NCBI RefSeq assembly: GCF_000282495.1 | Contig: NZ_AKJE01000028.1 | Coordinates: 62,001 to 126,000, forward strand | Length of the DNA: 64,000 nt | Direction of reading: 5' to 3' | Source of the DNA: Pseudomonas sp. GM79 | GTDB taxonomy: Bacteria; Pseudomonadota; Gammaproteobacteria; Pseudomonadales; Pseudomonadaceae | In this document: positions 29,593 to 37,484 of the stretch, piece by piece | Numbering within the stretch: the stretch's first letter is position 1 | How the letters are laid out: every line of letters begins with the position of its first letter | Made by a program: the position numbers and the translations under genes | The notes under the pieces: generated by a model | The model's input: only the letters and a program-made list of their open reading frames with translations | What the model was told of the DNA's origin: nothing | Database searches by the model: none

Positions 29593-29741
29593 TTTCCTAG
29601 AAAGACCACTTTCATCAAACGCATAAGCTTTTGAAATTGATATGAAAAATGGTCATTTTTGGATTGACGATCGTCAAAGAAAAATCCTATCGCCAGTTGT
29701 GACAAAGCTTATGTTTACTCGCCTAATTCTCGATAGCAACC

Positions 29742-29805
29742 CTACACCCCTACACCCCTACACCCCTACACCCCTACACCCCTACACCCCTACACCCCTG
29801 CACCC
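29742..29805. repeat. Tandem octanucleotide repeat (CTACACCC)n
   Basis: Seven perfect copies of the 8-bp unit CTACACCC (29742-29797) followed by one copy with a single change (CTGCACCC). It lies between two divergent lysR genes, about 120-185 bp before the start of the plus-strand one and within the shared promoter region. Confidence 0.97.
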
Positions 29806-29926
29806 TGCCAATGTCGATTCCGGTCAAAGGAGCCGGTACGTCCGAGCAAAGCATAAGGAAGCGAGTGCCTGTGATGTGAAACAAACGCCATCACCTGCGA
29901 TACTACATCCTGCATTTAGACAGTGA

Positions 29927-30889
29927 GTGAATCGCTCCGTGTACGACTTCAATGATTTGTATTACTACGTTCAGGTCGTCGACCACAACGGATTTTCAAG
30001 CGCGAGTAAAAAACTCGACATTCCAAAGTCGAAGCTGAGCCGGCGTATCGCAGCCCTGGAGGAGCGGCTTGGTGTCCGCCTGATCCAGCGTTCAACGAGG
30101 AAGTTTACGGTCACAGAGATCGGCCAAGACTACTACCGTCATTGTGTGGCAATGCTGGTCGAAGCTGACGCGGCGGAACAAGTTGTAGAACATTCACGCT
30201 CTGAGCCCCAAGGGATCGTGCGTGTCAGTTGCCCTCCTGCGCTGGGTGCTATGGGTGTGAGCGACATCATCGCGGAATTCATGGTGTTGCACCCTAAAGT
30301 CCAAGTGCACATAGATAGTACAAATCGCAGGGTGGATGTACTGGGCGAGGGTTATGACATCGCGCTGAGAGTGCGTTTTCCGCCATTGGAAGACGATAAC
30401 CTGGTGATGAGAGTGCTGGGAGATAGCCATCAGAAACTGGTTGCGCGGCCATCTTTAATCGAGGGATTAAATCTCAACACCCCAAATGACCTAACGAGCT
30501 TCCCTAGCATGGATCTTGGTCCACCAAACCGTGAACACCAGTGGACGTTCTTAGGAGGGAAAGATCATCGAATCGAGGTCGTACACACGCCCCGATTTGT
30601 TACCTCTGATCTTGATGCGTTACACCGCGCTGCAATACAAGGTGTGGGGGTCGTGCAACTGCCTGAGATCATGGTGCGGCACGCAATATATGATGGGCTA
30701 TTGGTGGAGGTATTACCTGAGTTCGTGCTGCGTAGTGGGCTCATTCATGCTGTCTTCCCTTCCCGTAGAGGTCTGCTGCCTTCAGTTCGCGGTCTGATAG
30801 ATAAGTTAGCTCTGGATTTTAGCGCTAACGCTGAGGCGGACAGGGTCGCTTGTGAAAAAGCTGGAAAGGCGCATCCGGCAATGCGCTAA
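29927..30889 (+). CDS. LysR-family transcriptional regulator, paralogue of the facing LysR
   Basis: A 320-aa LysR regulator with helix-turn-helix DLYYYVQVVDHNGFSSASKK then LDIPKSKLSRRIAALEERLG, closely similar to the facing gene (28693-29592). The likely start is the GTG at 29927; another GTG lies four codons later. Codon use and base composition are somewhat lower in GC than the facing gene. It is the last recognisable core-type gene before the island. Effector unknown. Confidence 0.88.
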   Translation: MNRSVYDFNDLYYYVQVVDHNGFSSASKKLDIPKSKLSRRIAALEERLGVRLIQRSTRKFTVTEIGQDYYRHCVAMLVEADAAEQVVEHSRSEPQGIVRVSCPPALGAMGVSDIIAEFMVLHPKVQVHIDSTNRRVDVLGEGYDIALRVRFPPLEDDNLVMRVLGDSHQKLVARPSLIEGLNLNTPNDLTSFPSMDLGPPNREHQWTFLGGKDHRIEVVHTPRFVTSDLDALHRAAIQGVGVVQLPEIMVRHAIYDGLLVEVLPEFVLRSGLIHAVFPSRRGLLPSVRGLIDKLALDFSANAEADRVACEKAGKAHPAMR

Positions 30890-31095
30890 TATTACGTTTT
30901 GAAAAGTTAGTGTAATTCCTAGTTAAGAGCTTGGGGCTTGCGAATTCCTACACGTTCAAGCCAGCCCGGCTTTGCCGGATTAGTCTAGTCGGGGGTGGTC
31001 GGGCAGAGATGGCTTCGCAGAGTCAGTAAATGTGAACCCCCGCAGGGGATAAAACTATCAGCCCGCAAATAGTTCGTCTGTTGCGTGCGCTGGCA
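30890..31095. other. Left edge of the accessory island
   Basis: About 200 bp without a gene. A GC-rich inverted repeat (AGCCCGGCTTTGCCGGATT, about 30962-30980) could be a terminator for the LysR gene. REP elements and high GC end here. No tRNA, integrase or direct repeat that would mark an attachment site was found. Confidence 0.4.
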
Positions 31096-31326
31096 TTAAT
31101 GCAGAGTATGTCCGGGCTCTGTATCTGTGAGAGACCACCATTCAATTTCTACATCTTTGTTAAAGTCCTTATCCTTAAGAAGAAAATCTATGTACATCAA
31201 GTGGGAGTCTATCAAATAGGTGAGCGTGGTCGGCTGATGACCCATTCCGGACCTCATATTTTCCAGTTTTGATTTCATCTTTTTTACTTCCGCTATGCGC
31301 CTTTCGCGGGATAACATTGGTTTCAT
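31096..31326 (-). CDS. Hypothetical small charged protein
   Basis: A 76-aa protein with a near-ideal ribosome site (AAGGAG 7 bp before ATG), so it is probably real. The N-terminal half is basic and helical (RRIAEVKKMKSKLENM), the C-terminal half carries LIDSHLMYIDFLLKDKDFNK and an acidic tail. I do not recognise the family. It shares the AT-rich composition of the island. Confidence 0.55.
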   Translation of the reverse strand: MKPMLSRERRIAEVKKMKSKLENMRSGMGHQPTTLTYLIDSHLMYIDFLLKDKDFNKDVEIEWWSLTDTEPGHTLH

Positions 31327-31396
31327 ATTTTGCTCCTTATGCTGAAAGCGAGGTAGTTATTTGAGTGGGCAGATTCTGGCAGTAGTATGTTTTTAA

Positions 31397-31900
31397 CTAA
31401 GCGTCTAAAGGAGCTATGATTTTTCGGCGCTGTTTAAATGTTACTACGACATTTGCATCTTTACAGTGGTAAGAAAACGCAGTGCTTTCCCTTTGATTGG
31501 TAGTCTGGCCATCTGGTTCGATCTGAAACTCAAGCGATTCAACGTCACTGGTGTTTGCTTGGCCATTTTTCATTGCAGAGTAGTAGTGAAGTCCTAGCTG
31601 GTTTACCAGCCCAATAGCTTTTGGCAAGGGGATGCTGAGTGTGTTGGAGATATTGATAGCAACTTTCAAGTAAGCTTTTGATTTTTCTACAAAGGTAGGG
31701 AGTGAACAGTCGATGCTATTTTTTGCTTCTTGTTCTAATTCATGGCAATTGGAATAACCTAATATTCTTGCAATCATCTCTCTGCCTTGCCCGAGTTTCA
31801 AATCGGCACCAAGCGCTTTTATGAGTTTCCTTGCAGAGCCGGAAATATTCTTGTGTTCTAGATCTTTTTTGCTAACAGGGAAGCGCTCGATCTGCATCAT
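31397..31900 (-). CDS. Hypothetical protein with ARILGYSNCHELE motif
   Basis: A 167-aa protein with GGAG before its ATG. The N-terminal part (residues about 22-60: ARKLIKALGADLKLGQGREM then IARILGYSNCHELE) matches a short motif (LARxLGYxNxHEL) seen at the start of several plasmid and island proteins in Proteobacteria. The remainder is not recognised. About 70 bp from the next minus-strand gene start, it may form a unit with it. Confidence 0.6.
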   Translation of the reverse strand: MMQIERFPVSKKDLEHKNISGSARKLIKALGADLKLGQGREMIARILGYSNCHELEQEAKNSIDCSLPTFVEKSKAYLKVAINISNTLSIPLPKAIGLVNQLGLHYYSAMKNGQANTSDVESLEFQIEPDGQTTNQRESTAFSYHCKDANVVVTFKQRRKIIAPLDA

Positions 31901-32087
31901 GAAAAAATCTCCTAGCTGTGGGAGATTAAGATAGTTCGAAAATGGTTATCGTCAAATGGGTGGCGCTCAGTGTGCTCGTGCGAATTTTGTGATGGTGAAT
32001 TTTAGTGGTAGTGAAATTAATTGTGACGATGAATGAAATTGTAAATACGCCTGACAATTGAATGTGTTTTGTTGATTTACTGTAATG

Positions 32088-32115
32088 TTGACATTACCTT
32101 GCAGTTTTTTAATGT
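32088..32115 (+). promoter_or_regulatory. Sigma-70-like promoter
   Basis: TTGACA (32088-32093) and TAATGT (32110-32115) are separated by 16 bp in an AT-rich stretch. Transcription would start near 32122 and run rightwards to a hairpin-T tract terminator at 32199-32243. Confidence 0.4.
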
Positions 32116-32121
32116 AAAGTT

Positions 32122-32243
32122 TTGTAAGGTTGTCCGAGTTTTTTATCAGTGAGTTGCACTTAATAAAAAATTAAGCATCGTTGTAAGCTAGATCTGATCG
32201 GCATTTTAGGCGTGGCGTATGTCCTAAATGCCGTCTTCTTTTT
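32122..32243 (+). ncRNA. Candidate small RNA
   Basis: A stretch of about 120 nt bounded by a good sigma-70-like promoter and an intrinsic terminator, with no open frame of any size on the plus strand. It lies in a gene-free gap upstream of three nuclease-fold genes. No known RNA family is recognised. The evidence is limited to these two signals. Confidence 0.35.
32199..32243 (+). terminator. Intrinsic terminator
   Basis: CGGCATTTTAGG (32199-32210) pairs with CCTAAATGCCG (32223-32233), one bulged T, 12-nt loop, followed by TCTTCTTTTT. A classical rho-independent terminator on the plus strand although no gene precedes it. Confidence 0.7.
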
Positions 32244-32355
32244 ACCGTCCGGTGCGGCGTTGGTGAGCAAATATGCGTCTCGCTAGAGACGAATCTGGTG
32301 AGCTTCGCGGGCGGAAGGGGAATGGGCAGATGTCCTGCTACGCTCGGGGTTTTAG

Positions 32356-32595
32356 ATGGAGCCAATGCATAAGAGACGATTAATCGCTGCATGGCGTGTT
32401 ACAGAGGATGAATCAGAACAAACTTATGCCGGAAGCAGCAATTATAAAGATTACCCCTTGTACCGGAAAAAAAGTGGCTTGGAGGAAGTAGGCGGAAACA
32501 TTCGAGGAGCGCGCTCAACAATTGAAGAGAACGCAGGCTTCATCAACCAAGGGATGGCCAGGTCGAAATATGAGATATCGCTTTCGGCGTTATAA
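32356..32595 (+). CDS. Possible small ORF in the gap before the nuclease-fold cluster
   Basis: A 79-codon frame with protein-like composition (ESEQTYAGSSNYKDYPLYRK) but a poor ribosome site; a second ATG at 32365 has GGAG only 3 bp upstream. An intrinsic terminator 55 bp after its stop suggests a transcript ends here. No family is recognised. Confidence 0.3.
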   Translation: MEPMHKRRLIAAWRVTEDESEQTYAGSSNYKDYPLYRKKSGLEEVGGNIRGARSTIEENAGFINQGMARSKYEISLSAL

Positions 32596-32650
32596 GAGGG
32601 GTCTGTAGCTTGAACATGGTATCCTGTTATTTGCGCTTACACAAAATCGC

Positions 32651-32669
32651 ATGCCTTAAGGCATTTTTT
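32651..32669 (+). terminator. Intrinsic terminator
   Basis: The perfect palindrome ATGCCTTAAGGCAT is followed by a run of Ts, just before the first nuclease-fold gene. On the plus strand it would end any transcript from the preceding 400 bp. Confidence 0.7.
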
Positions 32670-32724
32670 CGTATCGATGGGTAAACATTGCTGTGGGATT
32701 GGACTAATATTGCGAGGGGATGAA

Positions 32725-33726
32725 GTGAGTAAAGAAGAAGTGTTGTTGCAGTTTGATTTGAATAGCAAGTTTGTTTCTACTAAAGAATATGCGGGTGGAC
32801 TGATTGAAGCTATAAACGATTTGGCGCCGCACCTGAGTGCTGTAGAGAGGGAGGAGCTTTGTTTCAATAAGCTAGGGTTAAAGTCTGATAATGTTGTTGA
32901 AAAAGCATATATTCAGGCGGCGGTAGAGGCAACAGTGTGCGCGCATTTTGCCAGATTTTTCCCTGAGAATTTCATTTACGAGGAGAAGGTGAATCCACCT
33001 AAAGATGTGGATTGTTCGTTTAAAGTAGAAGGTTTTAAATTTAACATCGAAGTGAAATGCGCCGATTTCTCAAAAAAACATGCTGTTGATGCCAGTGATG
33101 GTTTCAAGATTGGATCATTAGGTCGGATGGATGATTACGATGATATCGTATTAGACTTAGGTAATCTGTTTTCCAGCGACGGCCACGTGTTGTCTCGGCA
33201 AAGGCATATGGATAATAATCTTAAAGATTTTCTTGTGTCCGCCCATGAAAAATTTACCCCCGCCACTTCAAATCATGAGTTGAATGTGCTTGTTGTTGGA
33301 TGCGATGACGCCATGGATATGCAGAAGTGGTACTCGTACCTGTATGGTGCCAAAGGTTTATTCACAGTCGAATCTTATTGGGATACATCTGCCTACGACA
33401 GGGTAGATCTCGTTCTGTTAACAAACCTTTACCATCGGCATAAAGATCCGGCATCGAAGGATAAATTGGGTGGGCATTGGCGATTGAGCGAGGCATTCTG
33501 TATCTTGTGCCAAAATCCGAGTTCGCTTAAGCCCGACGCTACTTTTTTAGAATTTTCAAAAACAGTACGACATCATAATAATGAACTGCATGCTCACACC
33601 GTAGAAGGTGATGCTCCTGATTTTATTTTGAGGGGATTAGCAATTCCTAGCTATGTTGCCACAGAGCTTCAAGCTAAGGGGATCGACTATTTTCAGCCCT
33701 ATGAGTCGAAATCTAAAAGCGATTAA
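32725..33726 (+). CDS. Hypothetical protein with PD-(D/E)xK-like core
   Basis: A 333-aa protein of no recognised family. Residues about 85-120 contain NPPKDVDCSFKVEG followed by FKFNIEVKCADFSKK, which fits the Asp ... Glu-x-Lys core of PD-(D/E)xK nucleases. The start is a GTG at 32725 with GAGGGG upstream; a longer frame from 32677 has no ribosome site. AT-rich compared with the core genome. The next gene downstream, about 190 bp away in the same direction, has the same type of core. Nuclease activity is an inference. Confidence 0.6.
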   Translation: MSKEEVLLQFDLNSKFVSTKEYAGGLIEAINDLAPHLSAVEREELCFNKLGLKSDNVVEKAYIQAAVEATVCAHFARFFPENFIYEEKVNPPKDVDCSFKVEGFKFNIEVKCADFSKKHAVDASDGFKIGSLGRMDDYDDIVLDLGNLFSSDGHVLSRQRHMDNNLKDFLVSAHEKFTPATSNHELNVLVVGCDDAMDMQKWYSYLYGAKGLFTVESYWDTSAYDRVDLVLLTNLYHRHKDPASKDKLGGHWRLSEAFCILCQNPSSLKPDATFLEFSKTVRHHNNELHAHTVEGDAPDFILRGLAIPSYVATELQAKGIDYFQPYESKSKSD

Positions 33727-33917
33727 ATCCTCTAGGTCCTGCTCAAATTTCGTCAAGTATAGCCAAATCCTTGGGGCGCTTGGCGAACTGCGCTGCCGCT
33801 ATCTTTTCGGTCACAAATCGCCAATTCAGGTACAGAGTTATAAGGTTATGATTCGGAAGCGTAGTGATAATAATTGGTTTTGTTTTTAATATCGAATCAT
33901 AAGGATTTCGTAGTTAA

Positions 33918-34685
33918 ATGAATAATGTGCAGAAGCGAGCATTGGGCGATATCACCGAAAAAGTAAAGATTGCAATGAAAGCAGCTTGCAATGATATGTT
34001 GAGGTTTTCCGATGAGCCCGCACGCAAAATCAACGCTGAGTATCTGCTGACCGTTAACGTCGCTAAGGCCATCGATGAATTAAATATGCAGCCGGCCGAT
34101 CCTTATAAAATTTATATCGAGAAGCCAACGAGAGATTTTGCTAGGGATTGCCTTCATCCCGTAGTATTTGGGAATCCTTTGGTGAGGGGGAGCAGTGTTT
34201 TGAGAAAGGGGCGTCCCTTTATTAAGAGGAATGGCCGTATTGATGTCGTTGTTTACTACAATGATCCCTTAACAGCCTATTTCGGCACGCAACCGCTGTG
34301 TGCGATCGAGCTTAAAGGATTTAATCCTACTCGGGCACTAGTCGTGGCTGATCTACAGCGAAATCTAGAGTTTCATAAAGTATTTGGAAATACCGGTGAA
34401 AGTGTGCTGCCATTTTCTTTGTTTTCGGCGCTTCATTCTTTCAACAGTACTTATGATGAGGCTGGGTTGCTAGCGAATCTAGCGAAGGTTGATAACTTTT
34501 ACAAGTCGCTAATTCCGCAAGTCGGAGATTTAAATGGGCATGAGTTTAGAATTCAGTCTTTCACCGTTAGCCGTGATTTAATCGGTAGGGTTCTTGATGA
34601 AGGTGAGGAGCATGAGGCATTAGATACCGATGCTCGACACCATTTTGTAGGAGCGATAGTGTTGTGCTTAAAAGCAAACGCTTAG
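33918..34685 (+). CDS. Hypothetical protein with PD-(D/E)xK-like core
   Basis: A 255-aa protein. Residues about 108-140 read NGRIDVVVYYNDPLTAYFG then PLCAIELKGFNPTRA, a good match to the catalytic Asp ... Glu-Leu-Lys arrangement of PD-(D/E)xK nucleases; a basic stretch (RKGRPFIKRNGR) lies before it. The start ATG at 33918 follows a weak AAGGAT. It converges closely (22 bp) with the third nuclease-like gene. Family not recognised. Confidence 0.6.
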   Translation: MNNVQKRALGDITEKVKIAMKAACNDMLRFSDEPARKINAEYLLTVNVAKAIDELNMQPADPYKIYIEKPTRDFARDCLHPVVFGNPLVRGSSVLRKGRPFIKRNGRIDVVVYYNDPLTAYFGTQPLCAIELKGFNPTRALVVADLQRNLEFHKVFGNTGESVLPFSLFSALHSFNSTYDEAGLLANLAKVDNFYKSLIPQVGDLNGHEFRIQSFTVSRDLIGRVLDEGEEHEALDTDARHHFVGAIVLCLKANA

Positions 34686-34707
34686 TTTCTCTTGTTTATT
34701 TATCAAT

Positions 34708-35505
34708 TCATGGGCCGAATTTTGGTCCATCGTCCCCTCGAGGTGTATCATAATTTGATTGCAAACTTTCGCTTTTTATCCAGTGTTCATAGTCAGCTGA
34801 TTTAATGAATGAATTATCAAGCTCAAGATCAAATAATTTGGTCATCGCAACAGAGGCATTCAGAACAAATGCTGGGCGATTTAGGGAGCTGACCGACTCT
34901 TTTATGGCGGATACGGCGGCAGGGCTGAAATCTAAATTTAATCCTATAAAGTTGTTAGCAATAGACCTTACCCAGAAATCCCCATAGTGATGTAGTATAC
35001 GACCAGGCGGAAGTGATGCGCGTTGCATTAGTAATGACTCTACAAAAGTTGTAGACACGGATGACGCTATTGTTGTGCGTTCATGTCTATCTACGTCATA
35101 TAATAGAATATTGGCCGCGTGTGTGCTCTTTCCAATTCTGGAAAGTTGTTCAAGTTTGATCGATTTAAAACCTATCGGAGTTTGATCAGGCTGAAAAAAC
35201 TGTCGTTTTGCCTCGTAAAACGCCACTCCTTCGATGAAAGCATCATGTGCCAATTGTATTTTAACAACTAGCGCGATGTCTCCGAATGTGCTTTCAGTTT
35301 TTCCTCTTAATTTATAACCTTCCCACTTAACTTTTTGCGCCTTGTCTGTCCAATTTATTTCGAGACCGAGACTTTTGAGTGCTCCCATCACTCGGTTCGT
35401 AATGATGTTTTCATTCCACCCATCTATTTCATGTTCGTTGTAGCAAGAAGCTATCGCCTCCGAGGTAGCCAAAAAAGCGTCTCTGATCCATTCTGCGTGT
35501 TTCAC
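34708..35505 (-). CDS. Hypothetical protein with PD-(D/E)xK-like core
   Basis: A 265-aa protein, convergent with the preceding gene. Residues about 70-105 contain TESTFGDIALVVKIQ and then GVAFYEAKRQFFQ, giving the Gly-Asp ... Glu-Ala-Lys pattern of the PD-(D/E)xK superfamily. The start is a GTG at 35505. No family is recognised. Three independent proteins with this core in 3 kb make a defence function plausible. Confidence 0.6.
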   Translation of the reverse strand: MKHAEWIRDAFLATSEAIASCYNEHEIDGWNENIITNRVMGALKSLGLEINWTDKAQKVKWEGYKLRGKTESTFGDIALVVKIQLAHDAFIEGVAFYEAKRQFFQPDQTPIGFKSIKLEQLSRIGKSTHAANILLYDVDRHERTTIASSVSTTFVESLLMQRASLPPGRILHHYGDFWVRSIANNFIGLNLDFSPAAVSAIKESVSSLNRPAFVLNASVAMTKLFDLELDNSFIKSADYEHWIKSESLQSNYDTPRGDDGPKFGP

Positions 35506-35633
35506 TCGTCACCATTTTTTTGATTAGAAAATTCCCTATTGACCTGTTCTTAGATGCAGAGTCAATCGTAAGTTATTGGCGCATTGCGGATTACGTTTGC
35601 CGGCAGTGGAACTATTCAGATCACCAGACAAGC

Positions 35634-36257
35634 TTATGGAATAGTAATCCCCAATGCATTCAGCGTCGGTGTATCCATTTTGCCGCTGCTGATGATCCCG
35701 GAGTCCACCTGGAAAGCCATTAAAGAACCTCGGGTGCTGTTGCCAAGGACTCCGTCAATTGGCCCCGAATAGTACTTTTTGACCATCAAGGCCAATTGAA
35801 CGCGTCGGACAAGCATCGATAGGTCATTTGCTGCCGGCTTTGCAGGTGTAGCGCTGTACGCATTTGATCCTGTAGTCGATCCAGTCCCAGGGAGAACTGT
35901 GGCGGTGCCTGGGGAGGCTGAACGATAACTGCTGCCTGTGCTTGCTGGTGGCGTGTAGTAATTCGTGCTCGGAGCAGTGTAGGTTCGCGGCGCGCTGTAG
36001 CCACCGGAGCCGCTGTAATGGGAACTGTGCGAGCTATGCGAGCGATGAGAGCTGTGAGAGCGATGTGCTGCGTAAACGTTGATAGCGTCTTTCGCGTTGA
36101 GCGTGTTCTTGAATGCAGGCGGAGCACTGTTTGGATTCGGCAACCAATCAGCTGAAGCCAGCTGTGCTTGATTGGCATCGGCCATTGGACTGCCGATCAT
36201 GGGCATTATGGCGATAGATTGGCCGATCAAGAGCTTCCAGCGATCAAGCAGTTTCAT
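35634..36257 (-). CDS. hxsA: His-Xaa-Ser repeat protein HxsA
   Basis: A 207-aa exported protein and the presumed substrate of the hxs radical SAM enzymes. A signal peptide (about 1-26) is followed at residues 65-82 by six consecutive His-Xaa-Ser triplets (HRSHSSHRSHSSHSSHYS). A Ser/Thr/Pro/Tyr-rich linker leads to a peptidoglycan-binding-like domain at about 147-203 (LVRRVQLALMVKKYYSGPID, then GVLGNSTRGSLMAFQ). AAGGAG precedes the start, which overlaps the end of hxsC by 14 bp. The domain order suggests a modified peptide segment displayed in or near the cell wall. Confidence 0.85.
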   Translation of the reverse strand: MKLLDRWKLLIGQSIAIMPMIGSPMADANQAQLASADWLPNPNSAPPAFKNTLNAKDAINVYAAHRSHSSHRSHSSHSSHYSGSGGYSAPRTYTAPSTNYYTPPASTGSSYRSASPGTATVLPGTGSTTGSNAYSATPAKPAANDLSMLVRRVQLALMVKKYYSGPIDGVLGNSTRGSLMAFQVDSGIISSGKMDTPTLNALGITIP

Positions 36258-37482
36258 GAGGTGCTCCTTGCATTTCTTTCAGGTCGTCAACGGAGAGGGG
36301 GTGGATATTACGGCTCTGCCATTTCGTTGAATGGGATTTGAAAAAACCTGCGCATGCGTGTGTTGCTGCGCAGGACTGGCAGGCGTCAATAAACAGGTTC
36401 TTCCAGTCGGAAATGCTCTGCCGATAGAAGCGTCCCAATACCGGATCCAGCACGCAAAGCGGTAGGTTATAAATTGAAACTGCGATACCACGGATATCGA
36501 GGAAAAATGCGGCGTTATTCAGCTCCGCCTGGTAATCAGCTGGGTCGATCCAAAGCTGGTCGTAATTCTTCTTAGCGAGCCCAGTATTCTCAATGCCCAT
36601 CAGCGCAACGTGGTGAACGAAAGGCAGGTTTCGAAAAACGAAATGCGCCCATTCTGGAAGCCGGCCAGTGGTCAATTTGCTTAGCACCATGCGAATTTCG
36701 ATTTTCTGTCCTGCTCGCTGAAGGTTGTAAAGCCCAGCCATTGTTTCGCTGAACGCTCCTGGGGCCTGGACAACATTGTCATGGTCCGCTGCGTTATCCG
36801 CGTACAGAGGGACGCCCCAAGTGAGATTGGTGTGATTTACTATTTGAAGATCGGTGATCCATGTGGAGTCACTCAGAAGGCGCCCATTACTGAGTAGGTG
36901 TAGGGATTTTTCCGGGACAACGTTTTTTGCATGCTCAATGATTGCGAGTAGTCCTTCCCTGTACAGCGTGGGTTCTCCCCCGCTGATACCCAGCTGTTCT
37001 GCGCCTCGGTCAACCAAGTCGATTAGCTTCAGATTTTCGTCGATGTGCCATCTGTCATCGATGTCCTTGGGAGGCTGAGAGCACATCAAACAAAGGCTAT
37101 TGCACCGATCCGTCATGAACAGAAGGTTGCTATTGGCACCACGACGGTAAAGCACGCGCACGACTTTCGATCCGGGGCTCACGGCGATAACGTCGCCTGG
37201 TTGCACCACTAGCGGGTCTTTTGGATTCGTCAGTACGGTAGCGCTGACGGACACAAGTTCGTCCGGATAGCTGGGGAGCAAAAAACCTCCGACCGGCACT
37301 GATAGCCACTGCTCCAAGTTGCCGGTGGACGACTCGTCTAGCCACAACATCAGGTCATAAAAAGACGCTTCCCCAGCGCAACTGCCGGTACCTTTGGAGA
37401 CAAACTCTTCAGGCGTGATGACCTTGAACAATTTGGGAGTCGCGACGTTTTGGATTTCAAAGTGAGTGTCTAGACGCAGCAT
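36244..37482 (-). CDS. hxsC: His-Xaa-Ser system radical SAM maturase HxsC
   Basis: A 412-aa radical SAM enzyme. The [4Fe-4S]-binding CxxxCxxC is in DRCNSLCLMCSQP (Cys 127, 131, 134), followed by GGEPTLYREG. Four further cysteines near the C-terminus (CQSCAATHACAG) suggest an auxiliary cluster. The ATG at 37482 lies 2 bp after the hxsB stop; a longer frame would overlap hxsB by 55 bp. The adjacent hxsA identifies the system. It probably modifies His or Ser residues of the HxsA repeat, but the chemistry is unknown to me. Confidence 0.85.
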   Translation of the reverse strand: MLRLDTHFEIQNVATPKLFKVITPEEFVSKGTGSCAGEASFYDLMLWLDESSTGNLEQWLSVPVGGFLLPSYPDELVSVSATVLTNPKDPLVVQPGDVIAVSPGSKVVRVLYRRGANSNLLFMTDRCNSLCLMCSQPPKDIDDRWHIDENLKLIDLVDRGAEQLGISGGEPTLYREGLLAIIEHAKNVVPEKSLHLLSNGRLLSDSTWITDLQIVNHTNLTWGVPLYADNAADHDNVVQAPGAFSETMAGLYNLQRAGQKIEIRMVLSKLTTGRLPEWAHFVFRNLPFVHHVALMGIENTGLAKKNYDQLWIDPADYQAELNNAAFFLDIRGIAVSIYNLPLCVLDPVLGRFYRQSISDWKNLFIDACQSCAATHACAGFFKSHSTKWQSRNIHPLSVDDLKEMQGAPHETA

Positions 37483-37484
37483 GG

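Noticed and set aside
29742..29805. CRISPR array
   Set aside because: The repeats are only 8 bp with no spacers, so it is a simple tandem repeat.
29642..29926. 94-codon frame containing repeated TPLHPY units
   Set aside because: Generated by the octamer repeat read in frame; no ribosome site and no conserved flanks.
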